Below are positions 24,011 to 37,700 of a stretch of 64,000 nt of DNA, in pieces. The first letter of the stretch is position 1. Each line of letters starts with the position of its first letter. The translations under genes were made by a program, and so were the position numbers. This stretch comes from Trichoplax sp. H2 (Eukaryota; Placozoa; Uniplacotomia; Trichoplacea): contig NOWV01000237.1 of assembly GCA_003344405.1 (NCBI GenBank), positions 34,149-98,148 of the forward strand. Direction: 5' to 3'. The notes beneath the pieces were generated by a model that had not been told where the DNA came from, did not search any database, and saw only the letters and a program-made list of their open reading frames with translations.

Positions 24011-27000
24011 TGATGAATTATTCTCACTTTTGAAGTAAATCAATATCGTTTGAAAGTACTGCAGCTTTTCTACACTACTACTTCTTAATCACAATTGCGT
24101 ACGGAATGTGTGTAAAAAACTTACCGTTGTCAAGATAACTCGATATCTATGAGTATGATATCCGAAAGAGGGCTCAATTGCGAAGAGTATTATTCTATAG
24201 TTAACCTTGCATTTCTTGTTGCCTACTACTATTCTTTCTTTTCCAATTTATTACCATGTATCTAAACAACATATAATAAATAACTGGATATTTATTAATT
24301 CATAGTAAACTGTACAGTCTATCATTTGTCAATTGCATCTGTATTTGTGTTCGCTTACGGTACGATGAAGTAAAATGATCAACGTCAAGCTAAAAAATTG
24401 AAATGCAAAGGACTAAAGTTGATTCATTGAACTGTCCGTACACGCAGGCAACTGTAACCACAGTCAAAAGAGATTGAACTATTATCATCATTATCGTAAC
24501 CATAAATCATTTAGAGTACTTAAGACGTTTATACAGCGCTTGGCGCTTAAGTTGATGTTTTCAAGACTCTCTAAAACTAATTTCAGCCACGACTTTACTG
24601 TCTTGTTTTACTTTTTTGATGTAAATGGCTCAAGCCAAAATGAATAAAAAAACGTTTTCTTCTATGGGCTACAGCTTGTGAACCACTTTAACTTTTTCTT
24701 TATTTGAAAACCATGGATACACGTATTCAAAAATTTTTCTCACCTCCATAGTCGAATTAGTGTAACGTCTTATGCTATACAATGTACCAAGAAGCTCTCA
24801 GGTAAAAAGTTTCTCCCCAAATTTGCCGGTCCTCAAGGGTTTGGATAAAGAATATGCAGGAAAATAATTGGCTTGTACGTGATTGACTTACAAGACACAA
24901 TAATAACAATAATAACTATAGATGACGTATTGATTCGGTAACAATCCCAACTTGTTCCTATTGTACATTAATTCAATACATGGCGGTTATTCAAACAAAT
25001 TTAGCGCAACTGGCATCATCGTTCCTATTGTCTACCAATGTTCCTGTCTTTGTTTTCATTTGTTTCTATTCAATGACTACAATAAATAACGTATGATGAT
25101 GAGTTAACGGTCATCGGTATGAAATTAGGATAAAAAATTTTTTTTGTCAGCATGAGTGCTGAACCTCATTAGGGAACCATATTGATTACCTTGTGGATAG
25201 ATCATGTTGTCGATCAATGTTCAAATCATTGCAAGATTGGAACACCTTGACGTCCAATCTGATACTGGACTTTAATTAGACCTTTTACCTTTTATTTTAT
25301 TTTTTTTTTTTGGCTGTGGGCAGTGAATGAGGTTGAGACAGATCGTAGGCTTACGGTATCATTTTAGTCATCATGTCTACGATAGTAGACTATGCTGCTA
25401 GCTGTAATTAAATTACAGTACAACAATTAATCCTCTGTCATTTACTGTACTGCGTGAACAGTGGACATTTGTTAACGCTGTTTTAACAATTGTAGCATTC
25501 ATCGATTTATTTGTTTATTTATTAAATTGTCATTAAATTTGGGGGATAAGAATCGACTAGCGGATCAGTATGGTATCAATCAGTGATAGCTACCATAAAC
25601 AAAGTCAAATTATATGCATGCTGTGAGCTGAAGTAGACGGTGGCGTAAATGTATCACGGACGACTAAAAGAAAGAAACTGTATTCTGCCAATTTATGCGA
25701 CATTATTATTATGACTGGACAATCGATTGATTAAAGAATGTGAAAGTATGCATTTTACAACTATTGAAATGAAAGCTTATAATTTCGGGGTGGCGTGTCG
25801 ATATGTTGTACAGTACAAGCTGTTCTTGATGAGTGCATTGAAAAAAAAAATCGTCGTAGCCCGTCAATGCTTTTATACTTCATGATCAACGAACGCTGTG
25901 ACAATATCTTTAAATTACTCAGCTAAAGGCTTGTATCATTAATTCATGATGCTAGTGCTTTTAAATAAATAATTATAAAAGGAAAATTACGAATGTTATG
26001 ACATAGGCTGATTTAAATTAATTTGCGATACTTAACTAGAGGATTATCAACTAATCGTAACAATGTATGGCTTTCAATCATGGGGCTACAATACTTGTAT
26101 ACCGTGTACGGGACGATTTTATCGATTTTGAACTGAAATAGATAAACTGTTCAAACTATCTTGAGTGCATGTAATGCACTTATATGAGAGGCGATCTTAT
26201 CTAATATCTTCTGCAGTTGTTAATATCGACGTGTTTACTATCTATACAGTACTCTACGGTCTGCATGTACAGTATTAATTATATACATATAAATCATATA
26301 AGGTATTAGATTACTCATATACATACGTGCATACCGTTTTAGTCACGCATCATTAATGGACAAATTATTTGCTTTAACCAAATTGAATCATTCTTAAGAA
26401 GGGTTAAATATTCTGACACCCAATATTTATGCCCCATGATTACTAAATGTTGCCTCTAGTTACATATTAGCTATCATCGTCCTATCGTATTAGCTACCAA
26501 TTAACACGGCACATATAGTTGTTTAAGTCCGAATGATATAAGGATGAAGATATAGAGGCCAATTAAATTGACAATGGATTGAATTGGCAAATAATGCCTG
26601 TAGGTAAGATATCTGCATTTGAGAATATGAAATAATGTTGGCATTGTGAATTTTTCTTCGCACTGCATAATACTTCACTTGTTATATTCTTCTTATATAG
26701 AGTGACAAGTAACAATCCACCAGGAGCAATTGCTTCTGTAATTATAATTAGTATCGCTATTGTATTGTTCTCATTTTGTGTGATAATCTAGGAGAGTAGC
26801 TATGGCTATAGCTGTGCTTGAACAGCATAATTTACTGTGGTGCTGCAGCTTGAAAAGAACAGACGAATATGTAAAGCGAACATTTTCCTCCAAAACATAC
26901 TCGTATCTAGCTGTATAGAATTTCTCTATTGTCCGCTCAGTAACTATTTGACTGAATCCAATTAAGCTTATAGCACCAATTACCCATTTTGATACAATAC

Positions 27001-28399
27001 TACTATCGAGTCTGCACTCAGCATACGGTACGTATAAAGTAAAGTAACTGGCATTATGCACAATATTCTACGTGTACAATATAATACACTATAACGCTCT
27101 GAACATTTTATCGTCCAAATTAGTTAACAGACGATCGGATAGTTACTACTGTAATTTAGAAGATTGATCCTGTAAGCGAGATAGTTGGTATAACATGCAA
27201 TAGATGATGTAGTCTTTCTTCTCGTAGCCAGTGGCTATGATGACAATGCTGATATTATATATGCTATACTAATAGGCAAGAACGATCGTCCAAATTTGAA
27301 CAACCAACTCTATGCTCACTGATACAACAATGTGTAATGCTGGTATAGTAAAGTGCAGCATTATGATCATTCCCATGCTGCATTTCATTATGATTAACTG
27401 ATTGCACTAAAATTAATTATTGCATGCTTCAAAACACAGAAAATGCAAGTGTCTAAGTTCAAGTTCAATTATTGAAATATACTATATTTATCGTTGCTAC
27501 CATCTCAACCACAACTTTTATAAGATTAATCCAACTAACAAATAGTTATATAAGGAAATACTGCACTGCATAGACCAACTATAAAACATAAATTAATGAT
27601 TTCTCTAAAAACAACGCATAAATTATTAGGACACTTAGAGAATCCGACGTTTATCCGATAATACTATCGTAATTAGATTTCATATAAGATCGCTACACTG
27701 TACCAAGGGGTTCCAACTGGAATTAATAATGAAAAGTTAATGTATTTGATAAAACAGATTTGTGACGACGACATAAAAACTGTCTTATAAATAAGATATC
27801 CAACATGATAATAATGGCATACGTATGTCCAATTTCTGATACACAATATAGAAGAATTAAGACAGTATATAAATTCAAAATAGCAAATAATGCCAAATGG
27901 ACGAATAATATTCATCGGCTAAAAAAGAAAGGGATTAGCAATAAATTAAGTGAAATAAATTTAAATAATAACTTTTCTGAAGTGAAAATACAGAAAATTC
28001 TAGATATAGAGATACTAAATAAGCACAGACCAAATAGAGAGATGACTGCACATAAAAATTTGAATGTATACTGCATATCTTTTGGATCACTAATAAATAA
28101 TACAGTATGACGAGTAAATACATAGAGCAAGAAGTGTCTATAAAATTAAAAGGTTCGAAAAGAACGAGTGTAAAACAGAAATTTGATGACAAATAAACAA
28201 GCTTCACAGCTTATATAACTATCCTTATAAGGTTTTGTTTTTAAACGTAAAAAGTGTAACCGTTGATAGCTGTGTGTACGAAAATATTAATCAACCAGCT
28301 TTTGCTTCTAATGTATTTACTTGTAAAACATCATACTATGCCAAATATGAAAGAATCAGAATATCAATATATAAACATATATATATGATAATAATAATG

Positions 28400-28468
<69 letters not shown>

Positions 28469-28753
28469 TTAATAAGAATAATAATAATAATAATTTAAAA
28501 TGTGCAACTCGCATTAAACTCTACATATCATAAAAGCACATCAAAAACTAGTTAAGTTACAAAGATACTTGCATTAAATTTAATTCTCACCAAACATAGA
28601 ATAGAAAAAGAGACAAAAATGGTAGAAAAAACTAATTAACGAAGATTATGATCAAATTTTCACTACAGGAAACTTGGTAAGAAGAATTTTGGTAACAGAA
28701 AAAATGGAAAAGATAAGAAAGAAAAGTTTAACTTGGCTAATAATTTCTCTTTT
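24011..28753. other. Long intergenic stretch, no supported gene
   Basis: Contains the 3' flank of the PPP1R3 gene (an AATAAA-like site near 24274), then AT-rich sequence. Open frames at 26771-27061 (minus) and 27805-28110 (plus) match nothing I recognise and have no splice or start context to recommend them. The right end, up to 28753, probably includes the CPEB 3' UTR. Confidence 0.5.
28386..28495 (+). repeat. (ATA)n trinucleotide microsatellite
   Basis: About 110 bp of nearly uninterrupted ATA units, with a few ATG/ATT interruptions. It creates an artificial poly-isoleucine open frame. Confidence 0.95.
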
Positions 28754-31700
28754 TTAACTCCATCGAAATGGGACAGTTCGAGGACGATCACCACCCTCCT
28801 TAACTAAAGGCTTATGAAATTCTTTTCCCTGGCGTGAATGATTCATAGCCCAACAATGTTCGCAATAATATTGCAAGCAGGTAACATTAGAGCAAAAGAA
28901 AGGAGCAAATTTTCCGCCACATCGTGCTCCTTGGCAATGATCGCACATTTGGTCATCTAAAACATACGGCTTAACTTCGACCTACATAGGAGATTATTTA
29001 TAAATTATTTGATGAACATCAATATTTCAATCAACACCTAGATAGTAATGCTAAATAGTTCGGCTACAATAATGGTATGTAGAGTGCGCCATCACCTTGC
29101 GGTTTATTACATAGAGTTAAAAGTAAATTGTTGATATATACCAATATACTATATATGGTGTTATTGTGCATAATTTAGCATCGTACCCTTTTATCAATAT
29201 CTCCATGTTGTAGCTGAACAAAGCGGGCGCTAATGGCAGCAATGTAACTCTGTTGATTTGAAAAAGCAACACGTCCAGCACCTTTAGGATACTTCAACTC
29301 CGGATCGGTATCAATTCCAGCATAGCAAACACCACCATAGAAATCGTTCATAATCTTAGCTAGCTCGCCTAAGAAAGGATTGAATTAATTATAGCTTATT
29401 ATACTATTTGTATTTGTTGATTTTAGTCAAATGACCATGAAATCCATATTTTTCTGTAATTTTCCCAATTATTTACTTACATGCACGAAGTGGACGAGGC
29501 ACACCGCCAACAAAAATTGTCTTCCTTGGATCGAGCGGTTTCGAATTATCCATAACAAAATCGCTATCGGATAGATTCCAAGGTCGAATTTGAACCTAGT
29601 ATTTTGATGAATAAAGTTTGACAGAATAGAGTAACAACTGTTAGTAAAGATGATGATTACAGGTTTACTACGTCGTTTATCCTTCCCTTTTAACGTGTAC
29701 TTACAGGTTTATGCTTGATGGTTGGACTTGAGACATACATAAACAATTTATCATCATCACGAACACACGACTCTATCAATTTCTGAACAGAGACTTCTTC
29801 CTCAAATAATAAGAAAGCGTATCCTAATGGCGATAAAATAGAATTTTAAAAATAATTTGTTACAATGATGATAGGTAGGAATTATTGCTGTACTATATAT
29901 TAGACACTATAGAGTGTATAGTGGATGATTAATAGGATAAAATGTGACTTTTTACCTTTTGGAGGAAAGTAAGATTTACTTTCAGCTTTATGTGGCCAAT
30001 CAACTGTAAGAGGGCCAAACCGACAAAAGGAATTGTGGATTTCATCTAGATTTAAAATTAAAGTTAAGCAATCATGTTATGTCAATGAATGGTGATTAAC
30101 AGCAGTTTTAAGATTGAATTGGGATCGCTATCGCTATCTTTTACTACCTTCATCGATATCTGGAGGTAAGCCACCAACAAATACTTTGCGAGAAAAACGC
30201 TCGGTATGATCTCCTCCTCCTCCTCTTACATTATTATCCATTAAGTGTAAAGGTCTAATAGGAGAGATTCTTTGATCATTTATAGCAGTTGGATCTTCCA
30301 GTCCTCTATCAATGCCTTGATTTGTTGGAAAGAATGTCTTATCTAAATGGAAGATGAGTATTTCTATTATTTGTGATGGAATTAAACTTTAATGTAGTAT
30401 CCATCGTAAAATTGTGGACCCATAATTCAAAATCGACAACTACTAGAACTGCAATTAATAAGTATCGATAGCCACAGCAAGATACTAGCAACATCTTTCA
30501 ATATTTGGTCCTGTACCGTAGTTCTATTCTATAATTTATTGAAATTTGGCTATCGAGTAATAGCCTTAAAGTAGATAATATGACTCAAAGAGGTAATAGA
30601 TGAATCCAATCGGAAATAATCACGCGACATGCTATTGTATTACTCGCCATAATACTTGTTATTTTTGAGCTGGTATAATTATTTTTACACACAATAGATA
30701 GGCATTACGCCATATATATCGGTATATTCAAATGTTTTAGTTTAAAAATATGGCAAGATACTGGCTACTCTCTAGATTTAATCCAACCAATTAAAGTTTA
30801 TAGTGAGTAAAAGATGTAACTTTACCTTAACGCTATCATCTGATCATTATAAGCTACCCTACATGTACGTATTAAACTAGTGTTAATCTTAGTTTTTCAT
30901 CTGTTTTATAACTAGTCGACATAGGAAGTGAACCGTAGTTGTTAACAGCATGGACAAACGGTAAGTATGAGTACTTGTTAAAACATTTTTTTCCGCTATC
31001 AATGTACATTGAAGTTTAATTTCTACAGTCTATTGGTGAATATTATCGCTTAAACTACTCCACTATCGTTATAAAATAATAATAATAGAATCTAGAGAAA
31101 TAGACAAAAGATTCTATTCGATCGATCATCCAAATTCTATTCCAAAATTAAAACAATAAATATATATTGGAATAATCCGACGCCAACGCCAACTCGATTA
31201 TAAATGGAAGAAAGAAATTTTTACCTCTTGTATGTTCGTCAGGTGTTGGAGATTCAATAATACCCATTAGGTTATTCTCTAGAGTCGGAAATTTCATATC
31301 TGCCGATTTTGTCTACGAGATAAAAAAAAAGAAGCAATACCCTTGGATATTAATTAAATGAATCTAATAGTAGCACCTCAATAATAAACAAAAGCTATCT
31401 TGATTATACAATATCTTCTATAGAGTAAAGGCATGAATTTAAAGGGGAAAAAAAAAACTATCATGTCTAGATATAATATATTCAACCACTCTATAGTATT
31501 TATTCGACTTTGAAAACATTCACTTGGTTATTAATTTGATGACGATAGAGAAATAACTATAAATAAGATGGTTGAAAATTCACTACAAGGAGTCAGTAGA
31601 GAGTGAATAAGATTAATAAAATATCATTTCATTCTTCATTTCTATTCTATAGTCAATGAATTGTTATTGCCATTGACATTCTTGACTAAAGCTCGAGGCA

Positions 31701-34700
31701 ATAGGCAATAAAAGATAATTGATCAATTATTAATCAATGCTTTTCAGTTCATTTTTTACCCTTATGTACACTATTTTCAAGTGTATGCAATTGGAAAATG
31801 TATAATATCCAAAGAAGAAAAGGTTATAACGACGACAATTTGATATTGAGTAGAACGACTGAATTAATACAGATTAAGGGTAATATGGAATAAGAAAACA
31901 TTTCGATTGCAGAATTGATATCCATTTAACTGTGTACAATCTGACATTGAAAGTCTAATATTTGTTTATTAGCATTAAAAATAAACCTATTACCGATCAG
32001 AAAGAATTGTTATTGAGTGATTCTCCAGCACAACAATACAACAATTTATATAGGATGCTATCCTAATTTTTTCTAATTGAAGTATCTGTCCTAATGCAAC
32101 TCTCTATTTGGCCATTGTTCCAATCAATTTTTTATTCTTTTCATACGAGTAAAAGGGAGATCCAACCGAGGGATAGAGAGTGCAAGAGTTATAATATTGA
32201 TCGTCTATCTTTTACTGTCATGTAAAGTAGCGTAGTCCTATTTTGGCATCATTGCTACAACAATTCAATTTTATCAACATAAGGTCCAATAGAGTGAGAA
32301 AACAATATTCTTGTCTCTTTCACTCATTCTCGAATTGCTGTACAGTAATAGACAGTCTAATTGAACTTCTACTTTGGTTGTATCATGTCGATTGTGAAAT
32401 TCAATCGGTTCGATAAACTGGCCAAGTAGGAAAATAAATTAATCATCGTTTTATTTCCATATAGAACGGAATGAGATTTACTGTTAGTTCATAGTTGTAG
32501 TCGTCTAATTTTCATTCCAATGCTAAATTAAGCTTGATATCTGTACATTGCTCTCTAACTGTCAATAAAAAGTGATCTATTTGCGCCTTCTTATAGAAGA
32601 GAATTGAAATTGACCATTGAACCTCTCCAAGTCTTACAATATCATCAATTTCCCTGTAGAATTAACTTTGATCCTTTATCATCCAATTTTCTTGGCGTAT
32701 TCTAATCCTCAAAGTCTTGTGAATACTGTCGAAGAAATACTGAAATTTTACCAGTTCACCAACCTTCGTTCTAAATTAATACTAATATCGATAGGAATTA
32801 ACTTCAATCTACTGTACAATAAATTTTACGAGCTCTCATCATTCCATTCTTGTAATGAGAAGAAAAGAAATTGACCATTGTGCCTATCTTAGTCCTAGAA
32901 TAGCCATTGCGATATGACATCAAGTCTGATATATTTGCCAAAAAATATCAAGCTTCTACAAGTGAAATTTTACCATTGCATGTAATCTTAGTCCTGGAAT
33001 AACCAACAGCTAATCAAGTCTGATATCTTTGTAAGAAACGTTCAAGTTGTATAGTGTAATCATCCATTTCTCATATACTGTACTTTATAAGTGAAATTGC
33101 ACCATTACACCTATATTAGTTGTACAAATATCCATTGGGTTATTCCAATGTAAGAGTAAGTTTGATAGTCACGTTTATTCAAGTGATCTTTCTTGCCTAC
33201 TATTATTACATCCCTAACCGTTATTATAATATGTGGAAGAGAAATAAGATATTTACAGGTTAGTCGTAGATCAGCAGTTGATGATGCTGTTGAATGGGAT
33301 GTTGGTTATGATACCTGACAATTATCCATTTTCAAGGACATATCATGAGTAAATTAATGTTTTCAAAAAAGAGAGAGATAAATAGGGAATGAGAAAGGAA
33401 AGATAGTATAACTAGAATTCTTATTAGCTTGATTATTCAAATCAAGGTATTATCGGGTCAAAGTGGACAATGTGATTTTGATGAAATCACGTCTTGATTC
33501 TACATCGTTCATTTTGGTTCTATGGTATACAAAGTCAAAATAGAGTATTTTCAATATAAAGATGATAATGATGGTGGCAAAAAGGGTTTCAGCAAGCATA
33601 CGGCTCTAGTCCACTAGAATTAAAGTTATACCAATGATATCAATTTGTTAAAACATGATTATAGATATGACATGAACATGGCAGTATTAATACCCACTAC
33701 TGCCGAATCTGCATGATTTCAACGTTAGATTTTAGTGAAGAAGAGGAGTGATGTTAGGCTTGAAAGAGGAAAAAGTAATATTAGCTTGATTCCAATCTGA
33801 ATAGTTCTTTTACAGTTTCGATACGATTTAGTTCCATTCAAAAAATATCTCTGCAATATAAGAAAGATCGGGGAGGCTAGAATTGGCACTCATCTATGTC
33901 AAGATAGTTGCAACTAGGCTCGATTACGTTAAGAAGAATGGATGAAAAGTTATCCATATTGACCGTGACAAGATCGAGCATCTTAAGCTAGCCTTGAATG
34001 GATGAGAAGATTTGTTTCCATCAACGCGATCACAACTATCTTGGCGAAGAAAACTACATCAAGTCTTAAGGCAGTAAATTGGACATGGAAGTCTATCAAT
34101 CATGGACTTGTAGCGTTAAAAAAAACGATGATATTGTACAAGATCACGCCATCATTAAACCATCTTCTAAAGAAATACAGTTATTGCATTATTGCTTTAG
34201 CAAGCATCACCTGCACTACTCTATAACATACTGTATAAGGAATGCAAGGCTATCCTGAAAAATAGATTCATCCAAGTGGATTTGTCTTTTTTATTATTTT
34301 ATCCATCTTCGTTATAAAGGATTTGGTCGAATAACTTGATAAATGTCTGTACTCTTCAAATTGGCTTCTTGTCGTCATTGTATGGTTTGCATTTTCATGG
34401 AAGAAAATGAGATTGTCATCAACAGCGATGGCTCTCTATCATCCACCTAATTGATATTCATGGACACAAATTGAAAGTCTATATGGTATATCTCCTTGGA
34501 TGATTCTTTACATGCATTTACTGTATAATTATCAACACCGATGGCCAGCCCTATCGATCATCCCATTGGCATCACGGCAATATTTCGATGTCCTTTGCCG
34601 GCTTCCATCAAGTTATCCATCCTTTATGGTATATCGACAGACATGTTCCTTATGCAAAAAAATTCTATCATCTAACCACTGGTTCATCGATATTATAAGT

Positions 34701-37700
34701 ACGATCAAACGATGCTAGTGGTTCATGGCTATCCACGAGTGTGGATCCATCAACGTCGCTGATCCACATCTTTTCTACTCTAATAGTCAAAAAATAGTCC
34801 AATTTCTCTTTGCTTACTGATTCAATCTATCATTAGCTCTCGATATCTACTCCATAATGCATATAAACTATTCATCAGTCTGATTGGTGGCAATGTAGCA
34901 GATAGAAATCTTTCTTCTTCTTTCAAATTCTGCCTATTCCTATTGATTTCCTGTTGGCCCTCGATGTCAGTTAATGGATTCATCTAAGGTAGCCGATACA
35001 AGTCTTTCCTTTTTTCAAAACATTCTATCTATGCCTGTTCATCGACTATTGGCCTTCCATCTGTGCTAATCGATTCATCAGTCTGATTGAATGGTAAGGT
35101 AGCCGATACAAGTCTATCCTTTTTGATCTACGTTGGCCCTGCATGTCCGCTAACCTATTTATCAGTCGCATTGGACGACAAGGTAGCCGATGGAATTCTT
35201 TCTTTTTCTTGAAAAAAGAATAGAACTGTCTTTATCCTTATTGATGTAGCATTGGCCTTCCATGTTGGATAATGGATTTTATCAGTTCCTTTGGACGGTA
35301 AGGTAGCCGATAGAAATGGTTTTCATTCATGAAAAAGAACCTGTCCCCATCCCGATTGATTTAGCGTTGGACTTGCATGTCCGATCATGATTAATCTATT
35401 CATCAGTCCCGTTGGATGGCAAGGTAACCGATAGAATTCCTTGTTGTTGTTGAACAAAAATGACTGTACCTATCCTTCTTCATTTAGCCTCCCATGTCTG
35501 ATAATAATAATGTATTCATGAGTCCCATTGGATGGTAAGGTAGCCGATCAAGATGATTCTCATTTCTTGAAAAGTAATATTATATAATAATTTTCCCTAT
35601 GGATCTAGCGTTGGTCTTCCATGTCCGCTATATATACAATCAGTCCCATTGGACGGTAAGGTAGCCGATGCAAATCGTTCTCATTCTTAAAAATAAATAA
35701 ATTGTACCTATCCCTACTGATGTAGTATTGGCCTTGCATGTCTGCCAATCTATTCAGTATCCTCATTGGATGGAAAGGTAGGCGACCGACGATTTTCTTG
35801 ATGGCGAAAAAATGATTTTACCTATCGCAATGGCACTGATGGCGTCCAGTGCGCCATGACTACCGAGTTGATTTAGTGGACAAAGGGATTGTTCTCCCCC
35901 GTATGAAGGAAAGGAAAAAAAAATAGTAGCAACCAATGGATTAAATATCCATTGCTGGACTTATTGAAGGATAGGATACAATCAGAATTCAAAGACGATC
36001 TGGATAATTTGTTGAAAGGTGATGATCATTGATACGGATGGAAATTCAACGATAGCCATGATCGGCCATCCAGTCCGGCAACAAGTAAAAGGGAAGCTTG
36101 TAATTGACACATTTAATTTCATTTTCATTGATCGCCAGGGGAAATAGAATAACAAAGACTTGACAAATCTTCAAATAGCCAAAGGAAAAACAATTTCTGC
36201 TTGCAAAAAATGCTATCGACTGCAATCGATCCTACTGATCCTAGCCAATTCAGCTTGAATTCTATAGTAATGGTCGAGAGAAGATGGATGATGAGTTATC
36301 CCAATCCATCTATTCATTTTTTTTCCCCTTCCTGAATTATGACAGTATTCATTTTTTTTTTGGCCCTCCTGCTAGTTTATTAAAAGAATAATAAGAAGAT
36401 GCTTGATGATTGAATAAGATGGTCAATATTAGACAAATCCCAGTGTTCAGTTTAGGCTATCCACTGAAGTAGGATATGAATTGAATCGGTAGAGAGAAAA
36501 AAAATTAATGGAGGAAAGAAAAGATTTCCTTTCTCCTCCGTACTTAGAACATAAATTTGTAATAGTATTGATCCTGTCGGCAGCTGCAATATCAATTGGA
36601 TTTACAGTTATTCTCCTTGAAAATAAAAATGCCTAGATTAGGCGCTATTCTATCTACCAATACTGTCATAAGGTATAAAATACATGGACTAGACTCCATG
36701 CAAAAACTGCCTCCATTTTTATAAACTGCAAAAGTCAATGGCATCATTTTCTATCGCTTAACGACAACGATGTTCAATACTTGAATTGGAAATTAGCAAG
36801 AGTTTTCAGAAAAAAATTCCAGCCCCAGCTGTTGTAAGGCAATATCCTAGTAATGGGCATGAATTAGCATAGCGTAATCCATCTTGTTAGCATAGTCATC
36901 ACCATTACCATCAAAAGAGTCCAATTCTACTGTCATCATTATCATGGATTAATTAATATGATTATTCATTGGATATGGAGTCCTACTGGTTTTTACATCG
37001 ATCCCTGTCCTATTGAAAGGATCGACGGATTGAACATGATGTTTTCAATTAATTGACTACAAGGTTATCGACAAATGGGAGTAGATGTCCATTTATCATG
37101 GAAAGGCTAACCATAGAGATAGGCATTACAAGCTCTATCATAGAGTACAAGATGAGAGAATTGTCTCTTTTTGCCTCCACGATTGAGGAGTTGGAAGATC
37201 GTCCATTAGCCTGTCCTTGGGATCATTTTACTATAGCTATCATCCTTTCCATTGCATTACTATCGACTGTTTGAAGTTAAAAACTACGTAGGAAAATGAT
37301 TCTATCGACTTTTTTCCTCGATCAACTCGCTGTTGATGGAATATCTTGACTACCTGTAGTAGAAAGCTACATGAAAGGGAAAAATTGACGCCATGTCTAC
37401 ATCGCTCTTGGCATGAAAATAATGTTTGAACTATTTTTCAATATCCAAAATCAATGGAAAGCATGTGGCAGGCAATTTCAAATTATTAATAAATGATCTT
37501 GTATGGTTATTTGTACTTTGAAGGCAATACATTACGTTGGGGGGAAAAAAAGCAATTTGAACTTGCATCTGTTTGAAAGTAATGCATTACACCAGTGCCG
37601 AAGCAAACTGGAGGAATGGCTGACTATCCATACTGTGGCATCAAAAATGAATGAAATTGCAACTAAATCGCGTATTTTATCCACCTTGGCCTTACAGGAT

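Noticed and set aside
28145-28175. tRNA B-box-like GGTTCGAAA
   Set aside because: No matching A box or foldable cloverleaf around it.
28235-28498. Plus-strand 87-aa frame ending in poly-isoleucine
   Set aside because: The second half is the (ATA)n microsatellite, and the first half has no recognisable features.
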